DNA of 24,740 nt, from the NCBI GenBank assembly GCA_003427395.1, contig BFEA01000511.1:168580-193319 (forward strand), given 5' to 3'. The notes under the pieces were generated by a model. The model was not told where the DNA came from, ran no database searches, and saw nothing but the letters and a program-made list of their open reading frames with translations. Source of the stretch: Chara braunii. Its lineage: Eukaryota > Streptophyta > Charophyceae > Charales > Characeae. Below, in pieces: positions 1 to 8,841 of the stretch. Within the stretch, counting starts at the first letter, position 1. Every line of letters begins with the position of its first letter. A program made the translations under genes and the position numbers.

Positions 1-91
<91 letters not shown>
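1..91. repeat. (CT)n/(CA)n compound microsatellite
   Basis: Uninterrupted CT dinucleotides run to about position 57 and switch directly to CA dinucleotides until about 91. The tract reaches the window edge, so its true length is unknown. Confidence 0.97.
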
Positions 92-94
<3 letters not shown>

Positions 95-487
95 CCAGTA
101 GACGGTCCGACTAGCCAGTCGAGAGTCCAGCGTACCATACAAAGACTACGTAGCCAGTCGAGAGTCGAGCGTCTCTCTCACACACGTCCGAGTACGAGTA
201 GAGTTTCAAAGCCGACGTTAACGGACGTCCGAGGCGAGTTTCAAAGTCGAACGGATGCCCCGAAGGAATGGCGCAGGGTTTTTTTGTGGCGCCGCCTCCC
301 AAACAGAGAACCAGCGGCCGCGTGCGGGGGATCTGCGCAGTGTACCGGGCAGAGCTTGTCCGCCAGTGGCACCGGCCAAAATTCGCCGCGGGGCCAGGGC
401 GTGTACTGCGCGCGTAACTACTGTAGCACGCGGCCCGTGCCGCCCGCGATCCCGCCCTCCCGCGACTGTTCAGCTCCTAACAATCTA
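92..487. other. Unassigned GC-moderate stretch with short direct repeats
   Basis: No convincing gene is present. A 16-mer, tagccagtcgagagtc, occurs at 112-127 and 151-166, and gagtttcaaag occurs at 201-211 and 236-246. Open frames between 111 and 542 overlap each other on both strands and show no recognisable domain, so they are not called as genes. Confidence 0.6.
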
Positions 488-538
488 CTCTCAATCTGGA
501 CCGTGCTATATAAAATCGGTCACGGTCGAGATTGAGAG
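488..538. repeat. 18 bp inverted repeat with TATA-like loop
   Basis: The arm at 488-505 is the reverse complement of 521-538 with one mismatch. The 15 nt loop (506-520) contains ctatataaaa, a TATA-box-like string. It could be the promoter end of a lost element or a small foldback. The sequence shows the fold potential but not its function. Confidence 0.8.
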
Positions 539-539
539 T

Positions 540-1199
540 TGATCATTCCGGGAAACGATCAGCAGCCAATCGGCACCTTCGCATGGCAAAAGAACGGAGG
601 GCCGGGATCGTCTGCTGGTCGGAGAAATTTAGCAATTGTAGGCAGGTGGTTTAGGGGTTTGTAGCAGCCTTCCGAATGGAGAATGTCTGAGGGTGTAGTA
701 GGGTACCTGGGAAGGGTGAGGTCGCCACCACGCCTACAAGGCCGGTAGGTTGAAGGGTCGTGGTAGGGCTTGAAGGGTGGGCAACCTGTTGGCGGAGGTG
801 GGCAGCGGCCGGGTTTCCCAGTTTTGGAAAGAGGGAAGAATTCATTTCGCGTTGTTTTCGTTTTTCGGTTTAAGTATGTGTATAATACTGGTAGGCCGGC
901 CTTGCAACCAAGAAACCACCAGTACCTCCCCCACTGTTGGGAAATTACGTGATGCTGGCCAGTACCCAAACTTTTCGGGGTTCGGACACAGGGGCGGCAA
1001 TGTCCCATAAATCATACTTTTCTTTTGCCCGTGCACGAAAGGAAAAGGAAAAAAAAAGGCCTTTGTACTGCAATGATGTCGGGCAGGGTATGTCTTGAAT
1101 GCATCTCACAACAAAGACAGTCACATTCAGAAACTTGTTGTTTTCTCTTTTTTATTTCTCTTTTGTTTGTTATGTGTCCTCTGCCAACGAGGCAGGGCG
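540..1199. other. Unassigned region without recognisable gene
   Basis: A minus-strand open frame of 149 codons spans 559-1008 and is Pro/Gly/Cys-rich. It matches no family I recognise and overlaps other open frames. A 17-mer, ggaggtactggtggttt, lies on the minus strand at 916-932 and recurs on the + strand at 1687-1703, next to the insertion at 1701. The two places may therefore share a repeat family. Confidence 0.5.
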
Positions 1200-1445
1200 G
1201 AATCCGTTATCTGCTCTAGCTGTGTTTCCTCAGATGATTGTAACCCTGATGTATCCAGCCGTTTTCAAGGCCAAATCCGTGTTTTCGTTTTTTTTTTTTT
1301 TTAATTTGACAATTTGAATCCGTGATCTGCTCGAGCTGTGTTCCCTCAGAGGATTGTAACCCTGATCACACTGACACTTACCGGAATGTATCTTGCCATT
1401 TTCACGGTCGAATCCGTATGTTTTTTTTTTTTTTTTTTTTTTTTT
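1200..1445. repeat. Imperfect tandem duplication, each unit ending in a T-run
   Basis: Unit 1 (1200-1302) and unit 2 (1316-1445) both begin with aatccgt-atctgctc and share the stretch agctgtgtt-cctcaga-gattgtaaccctgat. Both then read through a related 'ttttca-gg-c-aatccgt' block and end in poly-T, of about 15 and 25 bases. Unit 2 carries extra sequence in its middle. No coding potential is seen. Confidence 0.85.
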
Positions 1446-1700
1446 GGAATCTAACAACCTGGCAACGGGGCTGAGATGCCCTCACTGAAAACTTCCGAGA
1501 ATCTATACAGTTGCAATCACGCCCAGAGCTTTGTTTCGTTTTCTTGTTTTGTGAATTTTTACGGCTGCAACTTTTTTCTTTTCTTTTCTTTTTCTTTCCG
1601 TGAGAGTACCATAAAGAAATGGAGTGGGACCCAGGCTCGGCAAAACTCGGAGTGCAGTGAAAATCAGGGTTGGCAAAAACAGGCTCGGAGGTACTGGTGG
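1446..1700. other. Unassigned T-rich spacer
   Basis: Low-complexity TTTTC-rich sequence with no recognisable feature. It precedes the left copy of the 23 bp direct repeat. Confidence 0.5.
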
Positions 1701-1994
1701 TTTAATATCTTCTAATTATTTATCTATGTAGGGAATGCTCGAACCCGAACGCCCGAACGTATGGGATCCCTTGGGGATGCGTTCGGCCGTTCGGGCCGAA
1801 CGCGGACAAAAAAAAAAAAAAAAAAAAAAATCGAAAAAATCTGAAAAACAAATATGTTATGGAGAAAAATAAATTAAACATAATTTGTTTGAGCATTACA
1901 TCCGAATTTCTTACCAAATTAGAAATAAAAATAAAATATAAAAAATAAATACTAATAATAAAAATAAATAAAAATAAAAAAAGACTTAAATTTA

Positions 1995-2305
1995 GTGAGT
2001 GCACGAGCATGTTTTCGACACCTTCATCTTTGGCGATTTTTCATTTATTTTGGGCATAGCTAAATGCCCTGAAAATTTACAGATGCGTACTTCATATAAT
2101 ACAAAACTCACTTAAAAAGTTAAAAAAAATAATAAAATTGTTTAGACCCCGAACTAAAGTGAAAACAAAAAGTAGAAAGTGAAAAAATACGTGGGCGAGC
2201 ACATTTTGACACCACCATCTTTGGCGATTTTTAATTCTTATTGGGCTTAGCCAAATGACTTGAAAATTTACAGGCATGTACCTCACGTCATAGAAAACTC
2301 ACAAA
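1995..2305. repeat. Internal tandem duplication of the 1.7-2.5 kb insertion
   Basis: Copies at 1995-2110 and 2191-2305 share gtg-g-g-acgagca-, tttggcgattttt, a 'ttattttgggc-tagc-aaatg' block, tgaaaatttacag and aaaactcac. The period is about 191-196 bp. The copies have diverged, so the duplication is older than or ancestral to this insertion. Confidence 0.8.
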
Positions 2306-2397
2306 AAGAATTCAGAAAAATTATTTTTAGGCCCCAAAATAATTTTCGGCGGGGGCCGAACGCCGTCGGGTTCGGACCTTGTACGGGACCCCGAACA

Positions 2398-2441
2398 CCC
2401 GTACGTACGGAGGTCTGTCCGGGGACCTCCGTACGTACGGG
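2398..2441. repeat. Perfect 17 bp inverted repeat hairpin
   Basis: The arm cccgtacgtacggaggt at 2398-2414 is exactly complementary to 2425-2441, with a 10 nt loop at 2415-2424. Each arm also contains the palindrome gtacgtac. It lies 24 bp inside the right end of the 1701-2488 insertion and may be a terminal structure of that element. Confidence 0.95.
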
Positions 2442-2514
2442 CTGGTGACCCTGTATGTATGTGTATTTAATATCTTCTAATTATTTATTGTGCGGCAATC
2501 ACGCGCTTGGAAAC

Positions 2515-3475
2515 ATGACCTCTCTCTGGAAATATTTGGGTGTCATCATTCTTACAACATACATTCCTCTCTTCTTTTTTCCTATCCCTCTCACCGTCTA
2601 TGCTGATGAAGAGGGAGGGGTCTTGAAAACCCGTGGTCAAATAAATGCGAGAAGACAAATGTTAATAGGCCTTCTCCACCAGTTGTTCGACGAGAAACAT
2701 GGAGTCGGGTCAGAAGTTGAACGGCATATTCACAGACAATTCAATCTGCTTGCTGCAGAAGATGAACTGAAGGTCACTGAAACTGTCATTCAGATGCTGA
2801 AAACCGGTAAGCGAGTCGAAGAACTCATCCAGCAAGGGCGAATGACTCTTTATCGTTATGTCACCGAACATCTGGAAAAAAATGGACCAAATGAGAACAA
2901 TAGGGGGATAAAAAGGATAAGAGGAAAAAAAAAAAAGAAAAAAAAAAGAATTGTCTGAAGAGATCATGGAGGAAAACATCAAACAAGTATAAAATTCACT
3001 AAAGGAAAAGAAAAAAAAAATAGAAGAATATCGGAGAAATAAAGAAGAAAAAGAACAGTAAGAAAAAATGTTGGATGAAATGAGGCAACGATTTAATTAT
3101 GAATTAACAGAAACTGATCTTGCATCTGTATTGCAGGTCATGATGGTTTATCTTGTCCACCTTGAGACCAAAATTGACAGTAATACCCCGACGTTAGTAA
3201 CGGTGACCAAACTTCTCAAGGGCAAGGACAAGGTAAGGATTGAGGAGGAGACCAGGGGGGAAGAGGAAAGAAATAAACCCTAGGAGAAACTCATGAAGGA
3301 TGGAATGAAGAGAGTCACGTCGGAGAACCCTGTAGGTTTCAAGGAGAAATCTGAAAAGCCGGCCAAAAAGAAAGAAGAGTCTGCCAAGAAAGAACCGGTC
3401 GAGGAAGCAGAAAAATCGAAAAAAAAAAAAAAGGTAAAAATAAAATTGCCTTTCACGTACAACAACAAAAAGTGA
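2515..3475 (+). pseudogene. Gag-like N-terminal region, charged and coiled-coil-prone, broken
   Basis: The first segment (2515-2958) opens with Met and a hydrophobic stretch of about 22 residues (2533-2600) that looks like a signal peptide or membrane segment. A Glu/Lys/Arg helical region follows. Translation then slips in an A-rich tract (2925-2948) into the frame used downstream. That frame continues through in-frame stops after about 2995, 3058 and 3280 to 3475. The 3293-3475 part is very Lys/Glu-rich, ending in K-runs coded by A-runs. No domain is firmly recognised. It is called gag-like from its position directly ahead of the gag core in the same frame. The hydrophobic N-terminus is odd for a gag protein and may be chance. 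Confidence 0.5.
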
Positions 3476-3481
3476 TAAAAT

Positions 3482-3985
3482 TTGTTGTTGTGGATAACTG
3501 AGATCCAGACATATTGTAGTACCACTCATGTGGCACCTGAGAGTCAGGTAGCATTCTTCACGTTTTGTCTAGGAGAAGCGGCAAAGGAGTTGGTTCTGTC
3601 AGAGGCGAACATCGTTAGCTTCGAGGATATAGGTGAGTGGGTCAAAACCTTGATCCTCAGAGAATTTCTCCAAAAGATTAAGGAAAGATTCCGGGACAAG
3701 ACAACGACCGATAAGGCCTTCGACGAACTCACCACGATCAATCAGAAACGTTGGTCTTTTATGGAAGCATTGTCTCGTGAAGTGGATCGTCTTTTGCAAG
3801 TAACTGAGCAAAACTTGCAGGACAATCAGGTATTGTACATCTACTCACATGCATTGCCCGAGCCGATTCGTGGACAACTCGTGGGCGAGTCTAAGTCTGA
3901 TAAATACAATTAATATATGCAATTTTACGATTTTGCGCTTCAGCGTGAGCAAATGACTGCTCAAGTAAAAGAACCGTACGCGTTT
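3482..3985 (+). pseudogene. gag: Retrotransposon gag core (broken)
   Basis: The product would be the structural Gag protein that packages element RNA in cytoplasmic particles. An open segment of 143 codons (3482-3913) has the spaced aromatic and helical pattern of the plant retrotransposon gag domain: LWITEIQTYC near the start, a FxFCLGEAAKEL block, then FLQKIKERFR, and a LPEPIRGQL block near the end. After a TAA at about 3911 the frame continues about 25 codons as a plausible gag tail. No CCHC zinc knuckle was found after it, so the C-terminal nucleic-acid-binding part is lost or was absent. The family call rests on pattern and position. Confidence 0.65.
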
Positions 3986-3995
3986 GTAGTAAAGA

Positions 3996-4286
3996 GTGGT
4001 CCGGTTGGCGGGTATGAGAAATGGGTCCTGTGGCGGCAAAAGACGACATGATCACATATTCGTCGTCTTTGACGACGACACCATAGAGAAGTTACCCCTC
4101 AACAAGTCCGAGGGAGGAGGTAATGGCGGCAGTGAGTCCGACAAGGGTGACATCGTCGAAGTGGTGGCCAACAAGGGTGACACCAATCACTGGAAGAAGA
4201 AGAGGAGGGCACGCTACTTCCTCGAGCACCCCGACATTGCAGTCGGAAAACCTTGGAAGAAGATGAATCTGTTACAGGAAGAGTGA
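3996..4286 (+). pseudogene. Gag-pol linker segment of Ty3 copy 1
   Basis: An open stretch of 96 codons in a frame shifted relative to the gag core. It is basic at the start, then has an FVVFDDD block, a Gly/Ser/Glu-rich acidic middle and a basic WKKKRRARYF block. It matches no domain I can name. It lies between gag and protease on the same strand, so it is probably the linker of the same polyprotein. The stretch 4287-4494 is a stop-riddled continuation. Confidence 0.45.
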
Positions 4287-4494
4287 CAAGAGCGAATGGA
4301 CAACGGACATAGTTTGAAATATGACATTGTAGGGCGCGGCATTTCATGGTGCCCTCTCATTCGGAACCCAAAAGAGAGCAGTCAGTAGGGGTAGCATCTG
4401 CTCCTACTGAGTTAAGGAGTTCAAACAAAGGTAAGGTGTCAATAACTCATTTCAACCCCTCGATTCATACGACAGAGGATGACTTTTCTTCGGC

Positions 4495-4833
4495 TTGTTG
4501 TCCAGAACACCCTACATTGTTTTATGTTCTGTCTCCCTGAACTATTCCCTTGACGAACTCGGTACTAAACTCATAGCTCTTAGGAGTCCGTGGGCTAAGA
4601 AAACTAAGTCTAAGGGTGAACTGACGATCCTGGATATTGAGATTACACATACGCGAGTAGGTGCTCCGTTAGACTCAGGATCGACGAGGTCCTACATCTC
4701 AGAGAAGGCAATTCGTAAATTGCATCTTGGAATGAAGGTAAGAGATTTAGCTAGACCTATCACGTCTATGTTGGCTGACAAGAGCACGATCACTGTCTCT
4801 CAATATGTCGATCGTGTTAAATATTTTTCATAA
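4495..4833 (+). pseudogene. Retroviral-type aspartic protease
   Basis: The protease would cleave the gag-pol polyprotein as a homodimer. The catalytic triad appears as DSGST (Asp codon 4672-4674) in APLDSGSTRSYIS, followed by an isoleucine- and leucine-rich half that includes a MLADKSTITVSQY block. This is the layout of Ty3/gypsy proteases, where an ADG-like turn follows the active site. The frame stops at 4831-4833, before the usual C-terminal ILG-type helix. The region from 4834 to about 5003 has further stops. The original start cannot be assigned because pol is made as a fusion. Confidence 0.75.
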
Positions 4834-5003
4834 CTAAGGAAGGAAAAAAAATTCTACATTAAATATTCTTCCTTATCGAAAAGAATCTACCTTTTGACAT
4901 GATTATGAGAATGGATTAACACGAGGAAGCAGATAAAAAAATCAGGTTCAAGAAAAAAATCGTAAAGCTTAAGGATGAAAAGTTCGAACTAAAAGCGATT
5001 AAA

Positions 5004-6100
5004 TTGTATCACAAGTCTGAGTTTGACTCATCTCTGTCCTTTTATTGCATGAGTTATATAGCTTTTAGGTTCATGGTTTCAAATAAGAAGTTGGATCAGG
5101 ATGTGATGATGGTGCTCGTTAAGCGAGCAGGTGAGCGTTCCTCATCCTATCCTCTTTTTATCGAGAAGATTATCGACGAGTATAAAGACTTGCAGACTGA
5201 GCCAACGGGAATCATTGAGCGTGCTATCAAGCACACATTTGAGATTATTCCCGGTAGTAAAATTTTCAAGGGTTTCATCTATCGCATGTCTCCTAGGGAA
5301 CTTGAATAACTTAGAAAACTACTGCAAGAACTCATTGAGAAATGATAAATTCACCCCAATTCATCTCCTTATGGTACCCCTGTCTTATTCGTGCCCAAAA
5401 AGGAGGGTGAACTTAGATTATGCATTGATTATGGTTGATTGGATGTTGTCACTGTCAAGAACGCGGAACCATTTTCGCGCATTAACGGCTTGTTGGACCA
5501 ACTACAAGGGTGCAAGTATTTCTGTAAGATTGATCTTAAGTTAGGGTACCACCAGATCGAGGTGGTTCCTGAAGATCAACACAAGACAGCCTTCCGAACC
5601 GGTATGGTCAGTACGAGTTCGTGGTTATGCCTTTCGGGTTGACTAATGTTCCTGCTACCTTTCAAAGACCCATAAATAAACTATTTCATCAACGACTGAA
5701 TCAGTTCGTCGTTGTCTATCTCGAAGACATCCTCGTGTATAATAAGACACTTGAGGATCACAAGAAACACCTACGAATGACTTTTTAGAAGTTGCGTGAG
5801 GGCAACTTCAAAATTAATCCTAAGAAGTTTGAGTTCGCTAAGCCTGAAGTGTTATACTTAGGACATATACTAGTGAATGAAGAGGGACTAAGACCCGAAG
5901 AGAAGAAGATAACAACAACAATCAGAGATTGGCCCCGACCTAAGATTGTCATCGAGCTCGGGTCTTTTCGAGGACTCGCTAGTTATTACAGTAAGTTTGT
6001 AAGAGATTTTTCTTTAATAGTTGCTCCTATGAGAAGATTATTTAAGATAAAAAAACTTGGTTGTGGGATAAAGATTGTGAGTCCTCATTTAAACGGTTGA
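5004..6100 (+). pseudogene. pol: Ty3/gypsy reverse transcriptase, broken
   Basis: The RT would copy element RNA to cDNA in the particle. After a linker (5004-5270), a block MSPRELE (about 5286) starts the canonical RT entry. PYGTPVLFVPKKEG and LRLCIDY blocks follow at about 5365-5430, then motif A CKIDLKLGYHQI at about 5521-5560 and motif B FGLTNVPATF at about 5635-5665. Motif C reads YLED (5717-5728) where the family has YxDD, so the first catalytic Asp is Glu. A connection region with LGHILV and SFRGLASYYSKFV lies at 5860-6010. At least five stops or frame changes interrupt it, including a TAG near 5786. It is in line with protease and RNase H, consistent with one pol gene. Confidence 0.88.
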
Positions 6101-6609
6101 AACATGTTCTGACTCACTACCTTATCGTACAGATTGTTGATCCTTCTCTCCCTTTCATTGTCACGACTAACACAAGTCTGTATGAAATTGGGATTGTGCT
6201 ACAACAGGATGAGGGTAAGGGATATAAACCTATTGAGTTTATGTTTACGAGACTTTTCAGAAAAAAAGTGGCCAACTCCACCTACGAAAGAAAATTATAT
6301 GCCTTGGTTGCTGCACTAGACACATGGAAACACTACTTGTTAGAGAGACACTTCACTGTCTATTCAGATCATTCTACTATGAAGTGGATAAAAAATCAAC
6401 CGAGATTCTCTGATAAGTTAGTAGGATGGTCCGCTGTCATTGATACTTTTGGCTTTGAGTTGAAAACAATAAAAAAAAAGTCTAATGTTATTGCGGATGC
6501 GTTGTCCAGGAGTACAAATTTATTTGGTACCATTATCTCCTATCTCGATATTGGAAATGAACTTAAAGAACAAAGAGTACGAAAGGGTTATGTAAACGAT
6601 CCTATTTAG
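6050..6609 (+). pseudogene. Ty3/gypsy RNase H domain
   Basis: RNase H would degrade the RNA strand of the RNA:DNA hybrid. The open frame 6061-6609 has the connection block WDKDCESSFKRLK, then FIVTTNTS where the family has a TDAS motif. The catalytic Asp is therefore Asn (codon 6169-6171). It continues with STYERKLYALVAAL, WKHYLLERHFTVYSDHSTMKW and the closing VIADALSRS motif, all in the usual order and spacing. The end of RT and the start of this domain are in overlapping frames around 6050-6100, marking a frameshift at an A-run (6048-6055). Confidence 0.88.
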
Positions 6610-6800
6610 AGTTCTATCATTGGGGCCCTACAAAAAATCATGAATTATTCCCTAAGTATCAAATGACTAATGGTTTACTCTTCTTTTTGGATAAAACCGA
6701 AGAAAAATTATGTATTTCTCACCAATAACAGATCAAAAGTTAAATCATTGGGGAATGTTATGATGCTGAGGGACACATTGGGGAATGTTGCGTGGTTAAG
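6610..6800 (+). pseudogene. Integrase zinc-binding N-terminus remnant
   Basis: After a TAG at 6607-6609 there is a broken continuation with an LFFLDKTEEKLCIS-type block across frames. It is followed by CYDAEGHIG, which resembles the histidine part of the integrase HHCC module. The sequence then changes abruptly to sequence typical of the protease region of a second element, with the same reading frame continuing across the join. The integrase CxxC half and catalytic core of copy 1 are missing. Confidence 0.55.
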
Positions 6801-6869
6801 GAAACTCGTATAGCTACCTCCGGGTCTCGCTCTCTCGTCTCCGTTACCCTCTAAGATAACAAGACGCAG

Positions 6870-7354
6870 CGCTTCTTTGATAAGAACCTTCACTTTTTCC
6901 TTATCCTCCAGATACCGGATAATACCCAGACGTTTTGCCGCTACCATTTCCCCGCATACTACTTCGATGTGTTGGAGACTGGGTATAACTTTATCCTTGA
7001 CACTCCTTGGTTTTGCAAGTTTCGTGGCACAAAAACCGAATTGGCAACCGAGATACTCGCTCTCAAAATGAAGTGTGGTCAGACATATCGCGTCTTATTC
7101 GTTGACACCACTGGCGACACCCTCTCAACCTCCCTCTCCAGAAACCTCGTTGCTCCGGGTCCCACCCAGACATTGCCTTTACTTCTCCTCACCAGTTTGC
7201 TCACTTCATACGACAGGAGGGCATCACCTTTTACTCGGTGAATGTCATGGATCTTCTTCACTATGATCCATTCTGTCCAGAGGTTGAGCTCATTTTTTTA
7301 GACTTCAATCCCCCTAATCCTTCCTCCATCTTCGTGACTCATATCTCTACATAT
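6870..7354 (+). pseudogene. Protease C-terminal remnant and linker, Ty3 copy 2
   Basis: In the frame crossing 6969 there is YYFDVLETG followed by FILDTPWF, resembling the C-terminal ILG(T/M)PW segment of Ty3/gypsy proteases. The Gly is replaced by Asp. The active-site DTG half is absent. Downstream, to about 7354, are segments with an HYDPFCPEVELI-like block in a shifted frame, probably the protease-RT linker. Confidence 0.55.
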
Positions 7355-7450
7355 ACACCTCAGTCTGCGGATACCCCAGAATCGTTTACCCCTCGGCCTG
7401 CGGATAGCCCAGAATCATTTACCCCTAAGTCTGCGGATACCTCAGAATCG
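7355..7450 (+). repeat. Three 33 bp tandem repeats encoding an 11-residue unit
   Basis: Units at 7355-7387, 7388-7420 and 7421-7450 encode TPQSADTPESF-like repeats (TP-[QRK]-[SP]-ADxxES[F]). They keep the reading frame and differ at a few bases. They sit in the protease-RT linker of copy 2 and would be a disordered Pro/Ser spacer. Confidence 0.93.
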
Positions 7451-7518
7451 AGACTCGGTAGGGTATCATTAAACCCAATAACTCTCCTTGGGGTGCATCC
7501 GTCCTCTTTACTTGCAAA

Positions 7519-8015
7519 ATGCACGAAACTCTCCGCCTCTGCATCGATTATCTCGCACATTACACTGTTAAACTTGAAAACAAATATCTCATACCTCAAG
7601 TGGATGAGTCATTTGATCGTTTCGTAGGCAACCGCTTCTTCACGGAGATCGATCTTCGTAGTGGTTACCACCAAATCCATGTTGTCGTAGAGGATCAGCC
7701 GAAGATTATTTTTCGGTCGCGCTTCGACAGTACAAGTTTACAGTGATGCTATTTGGTCTAACCAATGCACCCGCCACCTTTTAGACAATGATGAACGATA
7801 TATTCAAGGACATCCTTGAAAAATACGTTATCGTGTACCTGAATGATATACAGTCGTACCTTAAAAAACCACCTGAGACACCTCCGTCATGTCCTATAAC
7901 ACTTACATACACATGGTTTTTATGGCAAGCTCAGTAAATACCGTTTTGCCCAGCGCAAAGTAAACTTCTTAGGACACCATGTGTATGACCAGGGTCTACA
8001 TCGATGATGTGAAAA
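7519..8015 (+). pseudogene. pol: Ty3/gypsy reverse transcriptase, copy 2, broken
   Basis: Blocks occur in canonical order: LRLCIDY at about 7523-7550, the NKYLIPQVDE block, and motif A TEIDLRSGYHQIHV (about 7642-7685). Motif B FGLTNAPATF lies at about 7750-7782 and is followed directly by an in-frame TAG. Motif C is VIVYLNDI with YLND at 7836-7847, so the first Asp of YxDD is Asn. A GKLSKYRFAQRKVNFLGHHV connection block follows in another frame to about 7985. Frame changes occur near 7745 and after 7850. It would have formed one pol polyprotein with the RNase H and integrase downstream. Confidence 0.87.
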
Positions 8016-8089
8016 TCACCGTTATTGCGAAGTGACTCGTCCCCACATCTCCTGAGCAGCTTCACAGTTTCCTCGGACTCACGAGTTAG

Positions 8090-8640
8090 TATAATAACTT
8101 CATAAGAGGATACGCCGCCTATTCCTACACCATTACCTCCACCCTCCTTTGGAAGAACCCGCCATGGTGTAGAACACCCCTCTGCGAAGATGCTTTTCAC
8201 GCCCTCAAGAAGGCAGTGACTTGTGCGTCGGTTATTCGCCTCCCCGATTTCGATCATCCCTTCATAGTCATCACCGATGCATCAGATTTTGCAGTAGGAG
8301 TCGTACTTTCTCAGATGTTGATCACGCCTAGTCCCCTTTATCCCTATGTTTTTCATCCCCCCCTCCTGCTACCACCGCTTCTTCACTGACGCCTATCCTT
8401 CCACCACTTCCCTCCATTAACAGTCCTTCCATCACTTATTCCCCGACCATCGAGGAGGATGGAACTGTCGAGGCTCGTGTTAGGATTTGTATGATCGCCT
8501 TCTACTCCCGTCAGCTACTGCATGCCGAGATAAACTACTTCAAGTTTGTCGATGAACTTGAGGTTCTCGCAGTAGTTTATGTTACCCGACACTCACGTTA
8601 TTATCTGCACGGGACGCCCTTCACGGTGCGCACGGACAAC
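8090..8640 (+). pseudogene. RNase H domain with Pro/Ser-rich insertion, copy 2
   Basis: The connection block (ALKKAVT, about 8200) leads to VIRLPDFDHPFIVITDASDF, with the catalytic Asp of TDAS intact at 8276-8278, and AVGVVLSQ. A Pro/Ser/Thr-rich segment of about 55 codons (8310-8480) then interrupts the fold before the conserved IAFYSRQL, YFKFVDELEVLAVV and RYYLHGTPFTVRTDN blocks (8490-8640). Inside the inserted segment the frame breaks at a run of seven C (8357-8363). The family usually has only a short loop here. Confidence 0.82.
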
Positions 8641-8841
8641 TGAGGTGCTCAAACTTTCCTCACGAAGCCCAAACTTTCCCCTCGACAGGCACACTAGTGG
8701 CGTGATTTATCCAAGTTTAGTTTCACCACTCTGCTTATCAAGGGTGAAACAAAATGCGTCGCCGATGTCTTGTTCCCCCGTCCTGACCACAATTAGGAAC
8801 TCACTCAGCTTGCTACCATCTCGATCACCAATGTTGATCAG

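Larger units (their letters stand above)
1701..2488. mobile_element. Non-autonomous insertion of about 740 bp with 23 bp target-site duplication
   Basis: An exact 23 bp direct repeat that begins tttaatatcttctaat lies at 1701-1723 and 2466-2488, and the flanks then diverge. The 742 bp between the copies (1724-2465) is non-coding. It has GC-rich, strongly foldable ends rich in ccgaacg/cgttcgg at 1740-1805, and ccgaacg, cgggttcgg and the 2398-2441 hairpin at the other end. Its interior is AT-rich, with a run of 23 A at 1808-1830 and an internal tandem duplication. Variable, long duplications are typical of target-primed retrotransposition (LINE, SINE or PLE-driven) rather than of LTR elements or most DNA transposons. 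No transposase or RT is encoded, so it would need a partner in trans. The family is not recognised. Confidence 0.75.
2489..6800 (+). mobile_element. Degenerate Ty3/gypsy-type retrotransposon copy 1
   Basis: The order gag, aspartic protease, RT, RNase H, start of integrase on one strand is the Ty3/gypsy (Metaviridae) order. No flanking LTRs were recognised. The 5' side abuts the 1701-2488 insertion. The 3' side stops inside the integrase zinc domain and joins a second Ty3 copy. Many stops and frameshifts, plus substitutions at catalytic Asp positions in RT and RNase H, show that it is dead. Confidence 0.85.

Noticed and set aside
559-1008. 149-codon minus-strand gene
   Set aside because: No domain, Pro-rich composition, overlapping open frames on both strands, and no start context. 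Chance or an unknown repeat is more likely.
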